Assembly: GCA_024223125.1 (NCBI GenBank)
Contig: JAAEOP010000623.1
Location: 1-24,716 of the forward strand
DNA length: 24,716 bases
Direction: 5' to 3'
Origin: Chloroflexota bacterium
GTDB taxonomy: Bacteria; Chloroflexota; Anaerolineae; Promineifilales; Promineifilaceae
Part shown: piece after piece, positions 14,788 through 23,254 of the stretch
How the letters are laid out: each line of letters starts with the position of its first letter
How positions within the stretch are numbered: the first letter of the stretch is position 1
Position numbers and translations under genes: made by a program
Notes under the pieces: generated by a model
Database searches by the model: none
Seen by the model: only the letters and a program-made list of their open reading frames with translations
What the model was told of the DNA's origin: nothing

Positions 14788-16002
14788 TTAGATATTGGTT
14801 CGCACCTCAGCTTTGGGGGGCGCTGAGGCTAAAAAGTCACGGCCGAAGCGTTGAGCATAATTATTCAGCAGGTAAGCGACACGGCCGTCATCCCCTGCCG
14901 CCACCAGCAAACCGGCATGATACGCCTTCACCAGGCGCCACACAATTTCCGGGTCATCATAAGCAGATAGGTCAGGCGTTTGCTGCCGGGCCAGACAAAT
15001 GATCAACCCGGCCTGATCATGGTGGATTTTGGGCAGCGTGTAAGCTTCCCGGCGCAAGTTTGCCAGTTCAATGCGGGCTGCTTCCTGCCACAATTCCACA
15101 CCTGTTGCCGCTTTTACCAGACGATCAATATTGGCTCCACCTACACGGGCGGCCGTTTCCAAAAAGTAGAGGCGGCCGTCTTCATGTGCCTTAATAAACT
15201 CTGTGTGTCCCACACCACGTACCTGTCGTAGCCCTTTCATTAAGTGTATATTGGCGGCCAATAACGCCTGAGACGCCTCTGTTTCATGCGGCAAGGTGCG
15301 GGTGTTAAAAATGCCCCCTTCACGGGTAACAGCCAACGGCGGCATACCATATTTGCTGGCAATAGCAAAAACCACCTCTCGTTCCCAGATGAGGGAGTCT
15401 ACATGGTACACATCGCCGGGCACAAATCGTTCTAGCAGATAAAAGGAACGCTGGTCACCCAACGAATTAAGCGCCTCCCATACCTCGTCAGGTTGGCGCA
15501 GTTTGCGGATACCGATGGCCCCGGCTTCAAAACGGGGTTTGAGTACCCAGGGAGCAGGCACAGTTTGTAAAAATTGGGCGATGTCGTGGTCGTGGAACAC
15601 GGCTGTAAACTCCGGCGCCAACACCCCTTCATCCTGCGCCTGCACCCGCATCGCCAGCTTGTCCCGAAAGTGACGGGCGGTACTTTCCCCCATGCCCGGT
15701 ATCCGTAAATGTTCGCGCAAATGTGCGGCCGTAGCCACATCATAATCATCTAGAGCCACAATACGGTCAATCTTTTCTGTGCGGGCCAAATAGCTGACGG
15801 CATAAGCTACGTCGGGCTGTTTAGACAAGTCGGGCATGATGTAACGCTCATCAATCACCCCCCAGGGCCAATTTTTTTCTGCAAATTCGGCCGCTACCAA
15901 CAGCAAAACCCGACACCCCTGTGCTTTGGCCTCATGTAAATAAGGGACACCTTTATAATCGCTGGCTAAGGCGAGAATGGTATACGGCCGTTGTTTTGTC
16001 AT
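14788..16002 (-). CDS. ATP-grasp domain enzyme
   Basis: A 404-residue ATP-grasp protein of the carbamoyl-phosphate-synthase-large-subunit-like type. The N-terminal pre-ATP-grasp Rossmann part (about 1-110) reads ILALASDYKGVPYLHEAKAQ and IVALDDYDVATAAHLREHL. The central part has DKLAMRVQAQDEGVLAPEF, then WVLKPRFEAGAIGIRKL (the ATP-binding Lys and glycine-rich loop). The C-terminal metal-binding end is YFLETAARVGGANIDRLVKA. Such enzymes join a carboxylate (via acyl phosphate) to an amine or thiol. Here neither substrate nor partner can be named. The GTG at 16008 is rejected because GGAG sits seven bases before ATG 16002 but only one before the GTG. It is convergent with the DUF3179 gene and lies 91 bp downstream of an unrecognised gene on the same strand. 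Confidence 0.92.
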   Translation of the reverse strand: MTKQRPYTILALASDYKGVPYLHEAKAQGCRVLLLVAAEFAEKNWPWGVIDERYIMPDLSKQPDVAYAVSYLARTEKIDRIVALDDYDVATAAHLREHLRIPGMGESTARHFRDKLAMRVQAQDEGVLAPEFTAVFHDHDIAQFLQTVPAPWVLKPRFEAGAIGIRKLRQPDEVWEALNSLGDQRSFYLLERFVPGDVYHVDSLIWEREVVFAIASKYGMPPLAVTREGGIFNTRTLPHETEASQALLAANIHLMKGLRQVRGVGHTEFIKAHEDGRLYFLETAARVGGANIDRLVKAATGVELWQEAARIELANLRREAYTLPKIHHDQAGLIICLARQQTPDLSAYDDPEIVWRLVKAYHAGLLVAAGDDGRVAYLLNNYAQRFGRDFLASAPPKAEVRTNI

Positions 16003-16009
16003 TGTCACA

Positions 16010-16093
16010 CTCCAGGTGAGATAGTATTCAGTCTACAGTTTTCAGTAGTCAGCGGTCAACAGTCGTCGGTCAGTGGTCAATCGTCGTTGGTGA
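16010..16093. repeat. Degenerate GTCAGTGGTCA-type simple repeat
   Basis: Between the ATP-grasp start and the upstream gene's stop, short variants of AGTCAGCGGTCAACAGTCGT and CGGTCAGTGGTCAATCGTCG follow one another. This looks like a decayed short-period intergenic repeat, with no coding or terminator signal. Confidence 0.45.
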
Positions 16094-16609
16094 TCAATAA
16101 GATTTTGTATCAATATATGACCATAACCAGGTCAGTTCATCCTCAGCCAATTCGCGGGAAACACGGGTTAATCGGGACAGAGCGCGCAGCAGTATCTCCA
16201 ACACTTCATCTTGCTTATCGGGCGGCATCATCTGCCAAAAGGCATCTCCTGCTTCCAGGTGTGTCTGGCTGTCTACAAAAATGGGGCCAATTTGTTTAAG
16301 AGTGCAAAAGCAAGATTGCTTCATGTTATCAGTGCGTAGGATGCAATGATGCTCAACCATACGATAGCGATAGAGCCATGATTGAGATGCTTCCTGGCAT
16401 GAGTTCAACCAGGTAGCCAGATCAGATGTTGGCGCAGTAGACATTTTCAACAAACCCGTTGTAGAAATAATCAGGGCCAGACCAGGATCATAAATACTGT
16501 GACGCACAACAGACATCATCTGGTCTGCGGCCGTATCCTCAGATAGCCCCCATCGTTTAGCTAAATGTCGTACTATATCATCCCAATCTGAATAATATTT
16601 AGGCTGCAT
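16094..16609 (-). CDS. Hypothetical protein, 171 residues, unrecognised
   Basis: I do not recognise this family. The protein is soluble, rich in Leu, Trp, Met and Asp, and apparently mostly helical. Its N terminus reads SDWDDIVRHLAKRWGLSEDT. It has several Cys in the middle (SCFCTLKQIGPIF) and a C-terminal segment with VLEILLRALSRLTRVSRELA and DELTWLWSYID. No signal peptide or membrane helix is seen. ATG at 16609 has GGGGAA immediately before and GAGG 15 bases upstream. Its upstream region is the array of GGGAT half-sites shared with the divergent kinase-like gene, so it may be regulated by a factor bound there. Codon usage looks ordinary for the window, and the octamer-like GCGGCCGT occurs once. 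I judge it to be a real gene from frame length and isolated position, not from homology. Confidence 0.7.
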   Translation of the reverse strand: MQPKYYSDWDDIVRHLAKRWGLSEDTAADQMMSVVRHSIYDPGLALIISTTGLLKMSTAPTSDLATWLNSCQEASQSWLYRYRMVEHHCILRTDNMKQSCFCTLKQIGPIFVDSQTHLEAGDAFWQMMPPDKQDEVLEILLRALSRLTRVSRELAEDELTWLWSYIDTKSY

Positions 16610-16639
16610 TTCCCCAATAGTTTACCTCACTCACTGTTT

Positions 16640-16695
16640 ATCCCAAAGATTTCCCAAACAATATCCCAAATCAAGATTTGGGATAAATTTGGGAT
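16640..16695. promoter_or_regulatory. Array of five GGGAT half-sites in a divergent intergenic region
   Basis: ATCCCAAA or TTCCCAAA occurs at 16640, 16651 and 16663, and its complement TTTGGGAT at 16677 and 16688. Start-to-start spacing is 11, 12, 14 and 11 bp, close to one helical turn. The middle pair forms a 10-bp perfect palindrome, ATCCCAAATC-AA-GATTTGGGAT (16663-16684). The array lies between the 171-residue gene (minus) and the kinase-like gene (plus), fitting cooperative binding of a regulator. Confidence 0.55.
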
Positions 16696-16715
16696 AAATC
16701 ATCTATTTTGTATTC

Positions 16716-16767
16716 ACGGATGGGAAGAACACTGATCTTCTCTATTTTTATCTGTGTTCCTATCCGT
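16716..16767. repeat. Imperfect inverted repeat ACGGATGGGAAGAACAC / GTGTTCCTATCCGT
   Basis: ACGGATGGGAAGAACACTGAT (from 16716) and ATCTGTGTTCCTATCCGT (to 16767) pair with a few mismatches. The sequence resembles the widespread ACGGATnnACACGGAT intergenic repeats. It lies just upstream of the kinase promoter. Confidence 0.45.
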
Positions 16768-16796
16768 ATATCCATTTCCGACAGCAAGCAAGTTAC

Positions 16797-16805
16797 TGGT
16801 ATAAT
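16797..16805 (+). promoter_or_regulatory. Extended -10 promoter of the kinase-like gene
   Basis: TGGTATAAT is a full extended -10 (TGn plus consensus TATAAT), 35 bases before the ATG at 16841. A weak -35, CCGACA (16778-16783), lies 16 bp upstream. The same TGGTATAAT occurs before the Rpn nuclease gene. Confidence 0.7.
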
Positions 16806-16840
16806 CTTGCCAACGGATTATCAATGATGGCGACCAAACA

Positions 16841-19018
16841 ATGACTTTGACCCAGCAGTTTTTGCTAATCTCCCTTTTGCCACTCAGTTTTGTGGCAATG
16901 ATTATTTATTTATGGCGCGCGAAAACGAAACGGCGGCCGTTACTTTTGCGTTGGACTGTGACATTATTAGCGGCCACCGTGTGGTCTAGCAGCATCCTAC
17001 GCTTTTTTGGGGGCACGAGTCTGCCAGAGATTGTTGTTTTTAATTGGGGCGTGGTTGGGAGTTATGCGTTGATTGTAACGGCCATCGCCCTCCTGCTTAC
17101 CACTGCCGCCTACCTCAATATCCCTAAAGGACACAGCCGGACAGCCACCATTGTCAGCCTTATATTACTAGGCACGGCCGTTGCTCTGGATACAGACATC
17201 TGGGGCTACTACTTGCCTTTCCTCAATATGGGTGGGCAGCAGATCACCCAATTCAACATTTGGGCTGCCACCTGGATTACCAGTTGGCTCATTCCCGTCA
17301 TCGCCGCCTGGATATTAACCCAGCAGCAAAAATCACATTTATCGGCCTCCATTTACCGCAATCAGATCAATTATTGGCTGCTGGACATCTCCCTCTTTTC
17401 CATCGGCTTTGCTATGGCCTCCATTCGCCAACCAGGGCAATCTGGCTGGCAACAAATTGGCATCTTAATCATCATCATTGCCGCCCTCATCGGCACCGTT
17501 ACGCTAACACGCGTTCATTTGCCAGATTTGCAGCTTGCTTCCCGCCAGATTCTCAGCCGCCTGTCCGGAACCCTTATCATTTTTGGCTTGACCTGGTTGG
17601 CGTTGTCCTTTATCGTGCGGATTGTGACTGATTTGCCAGCCGAAACGGCCGTCGAATCCCAAACCCTCATCCTCATCATCGCTGCCGCTCTCTTTGCCGC
17701 CTTCTTCACCCTCATCTACCGCTGGGTCAATAACATCACCAACCGCATTTTCCTCTTCGGCCGTAACAAACGAGAAACAGCGCTGGCCAATTACAGCAAC
17801 ATTAGCGGCAACATGCCCGAACCGGCCCAGTTGGGGCAGATGTTTTTACGGCTGGTACAGTCCAACCTGACTACAGACGACGCCTGGCTCTTTTTGGCTG
17901 ACGATGTACCCGGCGGCGGATTGGTTTTACGGCCGTTAGCCGGCCTAAGCGCTCTCCCCCATGACATCATCATCTTTGCCCCCGACAGCCCCTTCAGCCA
18001 ACATCTGCGTCAGAAAAACGAACCCCTCATCCACTCCGATATGAATGCCCTGGAAACCTATGAAAACATACCCGAAGCTGAACGGGAAATGCTGAACAAA
18101 TGGCAGCGAGTGTTGTACCAACCTTTACATGCCGGCGATAGTCTCATCGGTCTGCTGGCGCTGGGCGCAAAATACACCGGCGCAGGCTACCAGCCCCGCG
18201 AGTTTGAGATGCTGGATACTTGGGGCAAACAAATCAGTCCTTTACTGGCCCAGGCCCAAAATCTGGTCAGCTTACGCCAGATTAACAATTATGTCTTTCA
18301 TGAAAACCAACATCTCACGCGTGAAAAACAGCATTTGCAAGAACTGGTGAATCTGTATGCCGGCTTCATGGAAATGGTCTCACCTGAATTACGACGGCCG
18401 TTTACCGACATCCACCGTCACCTACAACAATACCTGGCCAAAGTCAGCGACAGCGACAAACAGTTTGTCGGCGACCTAAACCAGCAAATTGCCGCCTTAC
18501 GCGCCCCCATAGACAACCTTATCAACGTTTCCGCCCGCATCCAGATGCGCAGCCAGTTTGACTTCAAACCGATCCATCTGGAGCGCATTATTCAAGAAGC
18601 CATCCGCAATCTACGCACCATAACCGAAGCCCGCCGCGTCAAAATAGATTTCCACCCCGACACCACCCTGACCACCCTCCTCGGCGACGAACAGCAATTG
18701 TTAGAAGCCGTACAACAATTGCTCCATAACGCCATCAAGTTCAATAAAATAGGGGGCATGGTCATGATAGAATATAACAGCAGCGGCAGCGAAATATTAT
18801 TACGTATCATGGATAACGGCGTCGGTATCCCGCCTGAACGTCTGGAAACAATCTGGACTGGCTTAAACAGCGCTAATGGAAACGACCGTCGTGCCGGCAT
18901 GGGTTTGGCCTTAACCCAATTCATCATTAAAGCGCACGGCGGCCGCATAACTGCCGAAAGCAAATACGGCACAGGCAGCACCTTTACCGTTTATTTGCCA
19001 CTTGTTTATGAGGATTAG
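16841..19018 (+). CDS. Membrane histidine-kinase-like protein lacking the phospho-acceptor His
   Basis: A 725-residue protein. Residues 1 to about 300 hold eight or so hydrophobic segments, like the 7TM N-terminal sensor regions of some kinases. A GAF-like domain (about 335-480) follows with DDAWLFLADDVPGGGLVLRP and LYQPLHAGDSLIGLLALG. A coiled stretch (about 490-512) leads to the dimerisation helix. That helix reads MEMVSPELRRPFTDIHRHL, where a kinase would have SHELR(T)P. Residue 515 is Pro (CCT), so the phosphorylated His is missing. The HATPase domain looks intact: N box LLHNAIKFN (Asn630), G1 DNGVGIPPE (Asp658), G2 GMGLALTQFIIKAHGG. It may thus be a pseudokinase or ATP-regulated sensor. 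ATG at 16841 follows an extended -10 promoter, and its ribosome site is weak. The VWA gene starts within 60 bp. Confidence 0.92.
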   Translation: MTLTQQFLLISLLPLSFVAMIIYLWRAKTKRRPLLLRWTVTLLAATVWSSSILRFFGGTSLPEIVVFNWGVVGSYALIVTAIALLLTTAAYLNIPKGHSRTATIVSLILLGTAVALDTDIWGYYLPFLNMGGQQITQFNIWAATWITSWLIPVIAAWILTQQQKSHLSASIYRNQINYWLLDISLFSIGFAMASIRQPGQSGWQQIGILIIIIAALIGTVTLTRVHLPDLQLASRQILSRLSGTLIIFGLTWLALSFIVRIVTDLPAETAVESQTLILIIAAALFAAFFTLIYRWVNNITNRIFLFGRNKRETALANYSNISGNMPEPAQLGQMFLRLVQSNLTTDDAWLFLADDVPGGGLVLRPLAGLSALPHDIIIFAPDSPFSQHLRQKNEPLIHSDMNALETYENIPEAEREMLNKWQRVLYQPLHAGDSLIGLLALGAKYTGAGYQPREFEMLDTWGKQISPLLAQAQNLVSLRQINNYVFHENQHLTREKQHLQELVNLYAGFMEMVSPELRRPFTDIHRHLQQYLAKVSDSDKQFVGDLNQQIAALRAPIDNLINVSARIQMRSQFDFKPIHLERIIQEAIRNLRTITEARRVKIDFHPDTTLTTLLGDEQQLLEAVQQLLHNAIKFNKIGGMVMIEYNSSGSEILLRIMDNGVGIPPERLETIWTGLNSANGNDRRAGMGLALTQFIIKAHGGRITAESKYGTGSTFTVYLPLVYED

Positions 19019-19046
19019 ACCGTATTCCGTTATCCGTTAACGGAAC

Positions 19047-21995
19047 ATGGAACACGGAACACAAACCACGAACCACGTGTCCTTCACCACCCCCCTCGCC
19101 CTCCTACTCTTACTCGCCATCCCATTTATCATTTGGCTGGGACGGCCGCGTCCTGGCATTCGGGGTCGTTGGCGAGATTGGGTTAGCGTTGGTATGCGAG
19201 TGTTGATTGTACTGCTGCTGGCTCTGGCTTTAGCGGGGACCCAATTCGTCCAGGCTAACGACACCCTGGCTGTTGTTTTTCTCATGGACGCCTCCGATTC
19301 CGTTTCCAGCGAACAGGCAGCCAACGCGGAACAGTTTGTACGGGCGGCTATTGAAACAATGGAAATAGACGATCAGGCGGCCGTTATTCTTTTTGGCGCC
19401 AATGCCCTGGTAGAACGTCCCATGAGCAGTCTGGCCGAATTGGCGCCTGTTACCACTGTGCCCCAACGTCTGCAAACGGATCTGGCTGAAGCGGTGCGGT
19501 TAGGATTGGCTCTTTTTCCGGCCGGCAGCGCCCGCCGCATTGTCATCCTCAGCGACGGCGCAGCCACCATTGGCAACAGCGATGAAGCGGGTAAATTGGC
19601 CGCCAACGCCGGTGTAGAAATTAGTTACGTTCCCCTCAGCCGGGACAACGCCGGTAGCGAGGCGTGGCTTACCAAAGTCAACGCCCCCACCCGCATCAGC
19701 CAGGGGGAAATCTTTCGTATTGACGTCACGGCCGAAAGTGACACCAACATGCCCGCCACCCTGCGCGTCCTTTCCGGCGGCACAGTTGTCCACGAAGAAT
19801 CGGTGGACTTGAGACGCGGTGTCAACAACTTTTCCATCCGCCTGCAGGCTGGCGGGCAAGAATTCGCTCGCTACCGGGTGCAGCTAGAACCGCAGCAAGA
19901 CACCTACTACCAAAACAACGAATTGGCCGCCTTCACCGAAATCACCGGCCCGCCGCGCATCCTCATCGTAGCCAATGACGGCACAGTGGATGATGAAGGC
20001 GTCCCCCAACCGGACGAATCTGTCCAACTGCAACAAGCCTTAGAAGCGGTCAGCTTGCAGGTAGACCGTATTACCCCGGCCAACCTGCCCGCCAGCCTGG
20101 CCCAACTGAGCAACTACGCCAGCATCGTGTTGGTGAATGTAAATGGTAAAAATCTAACGCCGCGCAAAATGGACACATTGCAAAGTTATGTACGCGATTT
20201 GGGCGGTGGCCTGGTGGCTGTGGGCGGCCCGCAAAGTTATGGCATGGGCGGCTACTTCAAAACCCCATTGGAAGAAACCCTGCCGGTAGAAATGCAAATT
20301 AAAGATCAGGAACGTTTTCCGGCTGTGAGCATGGTCATTGTCATTGACCGTTCTGGCAGTATGGGGGCGCAAGAAGGGGGAGTGAGCAAAATCCAACTGG
20401 CGGCCGAGGGGGCGATACGGGTGGTAGAACTGCTAAACGATTTCGACGACATCACCGTCATTCCCGTAGACACGGCGCCGGATCAGGTAATTGGCCCGTT
20501 GCCAGCCAGCGATAAACCGACTGCCATTATGCTGATTCAGGATATTGGCGCCGGCGGGGGCGGTATTTATGTACGCGCCGGGTTGGAAGCGGCCGCCGCA
20601 GCCCTGTCTCAATCTTCCAATCAAGTCAAACATATCATCGTCCTGGCGGATGGCGCTGATTCGGAACAAAAGGAAGGCGTCCCAGAACTATTGGATGGGC
20701 TAACGGCCGAAGATGTCACCATCTCCTTTGTCAGCATTGGGGATGGGGCGGATGTGCCCTGGCTGCAACAGATGGCGGAACGGGGCAACGGCCGTTTCCA
20801 CTTTACCGACCGCGCCGCCAATCTACCCCAAATCTTCACTCAGGAAACAACCAATATCCAGCGCAGCTATCTTGTTGAAGAACGCTTCTTCCCCAATCTG
20901 CACAGTGACAGCCTTATTTTATCGGGGATTGCGGCCGTCCCCCCCCTTTACGGTTATGTGGGAACCAGCCCCAAAGATACAGCTCAAGTTATCCTGACCA
21001 CCCATCAAGAAGACCCCTTACTGGCCGCGTGGCAATATGGGTTGGGGCGGGCGGTGGCCTGGACGTCGGACGCCACTGGCCGTTGGGGGCAGGATTGGGT
21101 GCAATGGGAAGGGTTCCCTGCTTTTTGGGCGCAAACGGTGCGCTGGACTGTTTCGCAGGATCGGGATAGTCAGATTGAAACGGCCGTAACCTTCGACGAT
21201 GAAAATGCCACCCTGACTGTAGACGCCCGCGCCGCCGACGAAACCTTCTTAAACAATTTATTGCTGGAAGCCAACGTCGTTGCCCCCGATGGCGCCGTGC
21301 AAAATCTGATGTTGCCGCAGGTAGCCCCCGGCCGTTATGTAGGCGACTTTACCCCTCAGAGTGACGGCGCGTACTTTATCCGCGTGGCGGGCACAGACCC
21401 GCTGGATGAAGAAGTGAGCATTGGCCAGACCAGTGGTTGGGTATTGGGCTATTCGCCAGAATACCAGCAGTTTGAATCCAACCCAGGCTTGTTGGAATCG
21501 TTGGCGGAACGGACGGGAGGGCAAGATTTGGCCGGGTTAGGCGGGGTAGATGAAGCGGCCGCCGCTATCTTTGCCCACAATTTGCCCACCGAACCGATTG
21601 CCCAACCGATTTGGCCCTGGCTGGTGTTGGCGGCCGTCTTGCTGCTACCGTTGGATATTGCCGTCCGTCGTCTAATCATTACCCGGCGCGATTGGGAGCG
21701 GGCGTATGCAGCCACCTTTGGCCGCTTTGTACCCCAAAAAGCGACCCCTACCCCACGCACAGAGCAGGTCTCTCGTCTGTTCCAGGCCAAACAGCGGGCA
21801 GGGATGCAAAAATCGGAGGATGACGTTGAGGTGGGTACGGCCGTGCCGCCCCCCATTCAACAGGAAGATACTATCACGGAGGAGAAAACGTCCCCGACTC
21901 CCCCACCGGCAAAACCACCCCAAACACCCCCAACCAGCGGAACCCTTGCCTCCCGCCTGCTAGACAAAAAACGACAGCAAGATCAGGATGGGTGA
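19047..21995 (+). CDS. Large membrane protein with two von Willebrand A domains (BatA/BatB-like)
   Basis: Up to 982 residues. Two N-terminal membrane helices (about 15-32 and 47-68) are followed by VWA domain 1 with MIDAS DASDS (Asp81). Then comes an Ig-like part, and a glutamine-amidotransferase-like segment (about 310-410, VRDLGGGLVAVGGPQSYGMG). VWA domain 2 follows with MIDAS DRSGS (Asp434), then a beta-rich region and a last membrane helix (about 852-870). The cytoplasmic tail is Pro/Thr-rich. The family is common in Chloroflexota and resembles Bat proteins. A metal-dependent adhesion or scaffold role is inferred. The ATG at 19047 lies in low-complexity GGAACACGGAACAC-type sequence. GTG at 19077 gives VSFTTPLALLLL, which fits the family start better (972 residues). 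It follows the kinase-like gene by 29-59 bp, probably as an operon. Confidence 0.9.
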   Translation: MEHGTQTTNHVSFTTPLALLLLLAIPFIIWLGRPRPGIRGRWRDWVSVGMRVLIVLLLALALAGTQFVQANDTLAVVFLMDASDSVSSEQAANAEQFVRAAIETMEIDDQAAVILFGANALVERPMSSLAELAPVTTVPQRLQTDLAEAVRLGLALFPAGSARRIVILSDGAATIGNSDEAGKLAANAGVEISYVPLSRDNAGSEAWLTKVNAPTRISQGEIFRIDVTAESDTNMPATLRVLSGGTVVHEESVDLRRGVNNFSIRLQAGGQEFARYRVQLEPQQDTYYQNNELAAFTEITGPPRILIVANDGTVDDEGVPQPDESVQLQQALEAVSLQVDRITPANLPASLAQLSNYASIVLVNVNGKNLTPRKMDTLQSYVRDLGGGLVAVGGPQSYGMGGYFKTPLEETLPVEMQIKDQERFPAVSMVIVIDRSGSMGAQEGGVSKIQLAAEGAIRVVELLNDFDDITVIPVDTAPDQVIGPLPASDKPTAIMLIQDIGAGGGGIYVRAGLEAAAAALSQSSNQVKHIIVLADGADSEQKEGVPELLDGLTAEDVTISFVSIGDGADVPWLQQMAERGNGRFHFTDRAANLPQIFTQETTNIQRSYLVEERFFPNLHSDSLILSGIAAVPPLYGYVGTSPKDTAQVILTTHQEDPLLAAWQYGLGRAVAWTSDATGRWGQDWVQWEGFPAFWAQTVRWTVSQDRDSQIETAVTFDDENATLTVDARAADETFLNNLLLEANVVAPDGAVQNLMLPQVAPGRYVGDFTPQSDGAYFIRVAGTDPLDEEVSIGQTSGWVLGYSPEYQQFESNPGLLESLAERTGGQDLAGLGGVDEAAAAIFAHNLPTEPIAQPIWPWLVLAAVLLLPLDIAVRRLIITRRDWERAYAATFGRFVPQKATPTPRTEQVSRLFQAKQRAGMQKSEDDVEVGTAVPPPIQQEDTITEEKTSPTPPPAKPPQTPPTSGTLASRLLDKKRQQDQDG

Positions 21996-22009
21996 CGGCC
22001 GTAGCTTCT

Positions 22010-23008
22010 TTATCTACCCGTGAGCAGGGTAGCAAAGGTTGCCAGATCTTCTACTTGAACTGCCTGCTGTAGCAATTGGCGTAATTGGTGGGTGTTGTTA
22101 ACGGCCGTGACCTTCATCTCCACCTCTCGTGGCACAACTTCAAAACGGATGGTCAAAACGTCCAAGATGGCTTTTTGCAATCCTTGTTCAACACCTTGTT
22201 CGACACCCTGCTCGACACCTTGCTTCAAGCCACGTTCCATCCCTTGTTCAATCCAGTAATCGGCTACTGTTTGCATGATTTCACTTCCTTCATCTTCTAA
22301 TACTTTCTGTACCACCGTCACCATCTCCTCTGGTTTTAGATAGGCCGCCGCTTTGCCAATATAATACAATACTGTTCGCAAGTATTCCAGCGCCGTCTGA
22401 CTTTCAGCCAGATCATGGAAGAGGGCAAAGATGTCAGCCAGATGTTCTTGTAAGGCGGGATCGAAAACGTATTTCATCACCAGCAACCCGATTTGCAGAT
22501 GGGCTGTGCCCCGAATTTCTTTCTCGCTGAGGGCGGACAGGTCGTATAGTTCGCTGCGGAATTGGGGCCAATACGGCCGTAATGCCTCATCTCCTGCAAA
22601 CAAGCCGCCAAAATCAGTTGCCGCTCGCCACCGCTCACGGCCGTGATACACCAACATCGGAATAATCGGCCGCAGCGGGTCTCCTTTGCGCCTATCCTGT
22701 TCCCAAATACGAACCATGTAACGCAGCAGTTGGAACATGGCAAACTGCTCTACCCAGCTTTTGTGTTCCAGGAGGAAGTAGATGTGGGTGTCACGGCCGT
22801 CATGCAACTGTACACGGTAGAGCAAATCGGCAAATTGTTCTTGCAAATCGGCGTCTACAAAACTGTCTGGCTGTCCTTCCAACGTATCCAGGTTCAGGAC
22901 AGCGACAACATCCGGCGGTAAGTAGTTGGCAATAAAGTCGCGGGCGATTTCAACACGGGAAAAAGTCTCTTTGAAGAAGCGGTCGTGGGGGTTGGCAAGT
23001 TCGCTCAT
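22010..23008 (-). CDS. Rpn family recombination-promoting nuclease / putative transposase
   Basis: A 332-residue protein of the Rpn (PDDEXK_2, formerly transposase_31) family. The N terminus NPHDRFFKETFS matches the family. The nuclease core shows Asp61 in FADLLYRV and Glu81-His-Lys83 in FLLEHKS, the PD-(D/E)xK residues. IPMLVYHG follows about 30 residues later. The C-terminal part holds a charged helix with a 4-residue repeat, GVEQ three times, between QGMERGLK and LQKA. E. coli RpnA-type proteins are DNA nucleases that promote RecA-independent recombination. Here the role is inferred from family. The start is ATG at 23008 without a ribosome site, directly behind TGGTATAAT, so the message may be leaderless. 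It is convergent with the VWA gene (14 bp between stops) with no terminator visible. Confidence 0.92.
   Translation of the reverse strand: MSELANPHDRFFKETFSRVEIARDFIANYLPPDVVAVLNLDTLEGQPDSFVDADLQEQFADLLYRVQLHDGRDTHIYFLLEHKSWVEQFAMFQLLRYMVRIWEQDRRKGDPLRPIIPMLVYHGRERWRAATDFGGLFAGDEALRPYWPQFRSELYDLSALSEKEIRGTAHLQIGLLVMKYVFDPALQEHLADIFALFHDLAESQTALEYLRTVLYYIGKAAAYLKPEEMVTVVQKVLEDEGSEIMQTVADYWIEQGMERGLKQGVEQGVEQGVEQGLQKAILDVLTIRFEVVPREVEMKVTAVNNTHQLRQLLQQAVQVEDLATFATLLTGR
22184..22231 (-). repeat. 12-bp tandem repeat in the Rpn nuclease gene
   Basis: Four adjacent 12-bp units, TTGTTCAACACC, TTGTTCGACACC, CTGCTCGACACC and TTGCTTCAAGCC (plus strand), encode GLKQ and three GVEQ blocks. Similar short in-frame repeats near this position are common in the family and probably vary in number. 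Confidence 0.8.
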
Positions 23009-23013
23009 GGGTG

Positions 23014-23025
23014 AGGATTATACCA
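23014..23025 (-). promoter_or_regulatory. Extended -10 promoter of the Rpn gene, leaderless type
   Basis: On the minus strand TGGTATAAT (23025-23017) matches the extended -10 consensus. Only eight bases separate TATAAT from the ATG at 23008, so transcription should begin at or next to the start codon. No -35 is apparent, as allowed for extended -10 promoters. Confidence 0.6.
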
Positions 23026-23254
23026 TGATGAGGGTGAGGAGTGGGGTGATGAGGGGTACGGCCGTGCCCGCCATTCGTTCTTTACTCTAATTTATTGTTG
23101 TCTTACGACCGTCTAGCACCCAAAAATCTATTCCTGACTCAAATTTGTTGGAGCCACCTGTAGCATATCGAGAAGACCTGCCTGAGCAGAAGGCGGAGTA
23201 TTTTATCTAATAGGACTAACGAATTGTAATAATCATGTTCGTAATTGATACTAC
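23026..23254. other. Intergenic stretch without recognised gene
   Basis: About 230 bp between the Rpn promoter and the stop of the next minus-strand gene. It holds one ACGGCCGT octamer (near 23057). A short plus-strand frame ending near 23210 (LEPPVAYREDLPEQKAEYFI) has no start or ribosome site. No hairpin or repeat stood out. Confidence 0.4.

Noticed and set aside
23100..23212. Short plus-strand frame ending LPEQKAEYFI
   Set aside because: There is no start codon, ribosome site or recognisable homology; too short to support.
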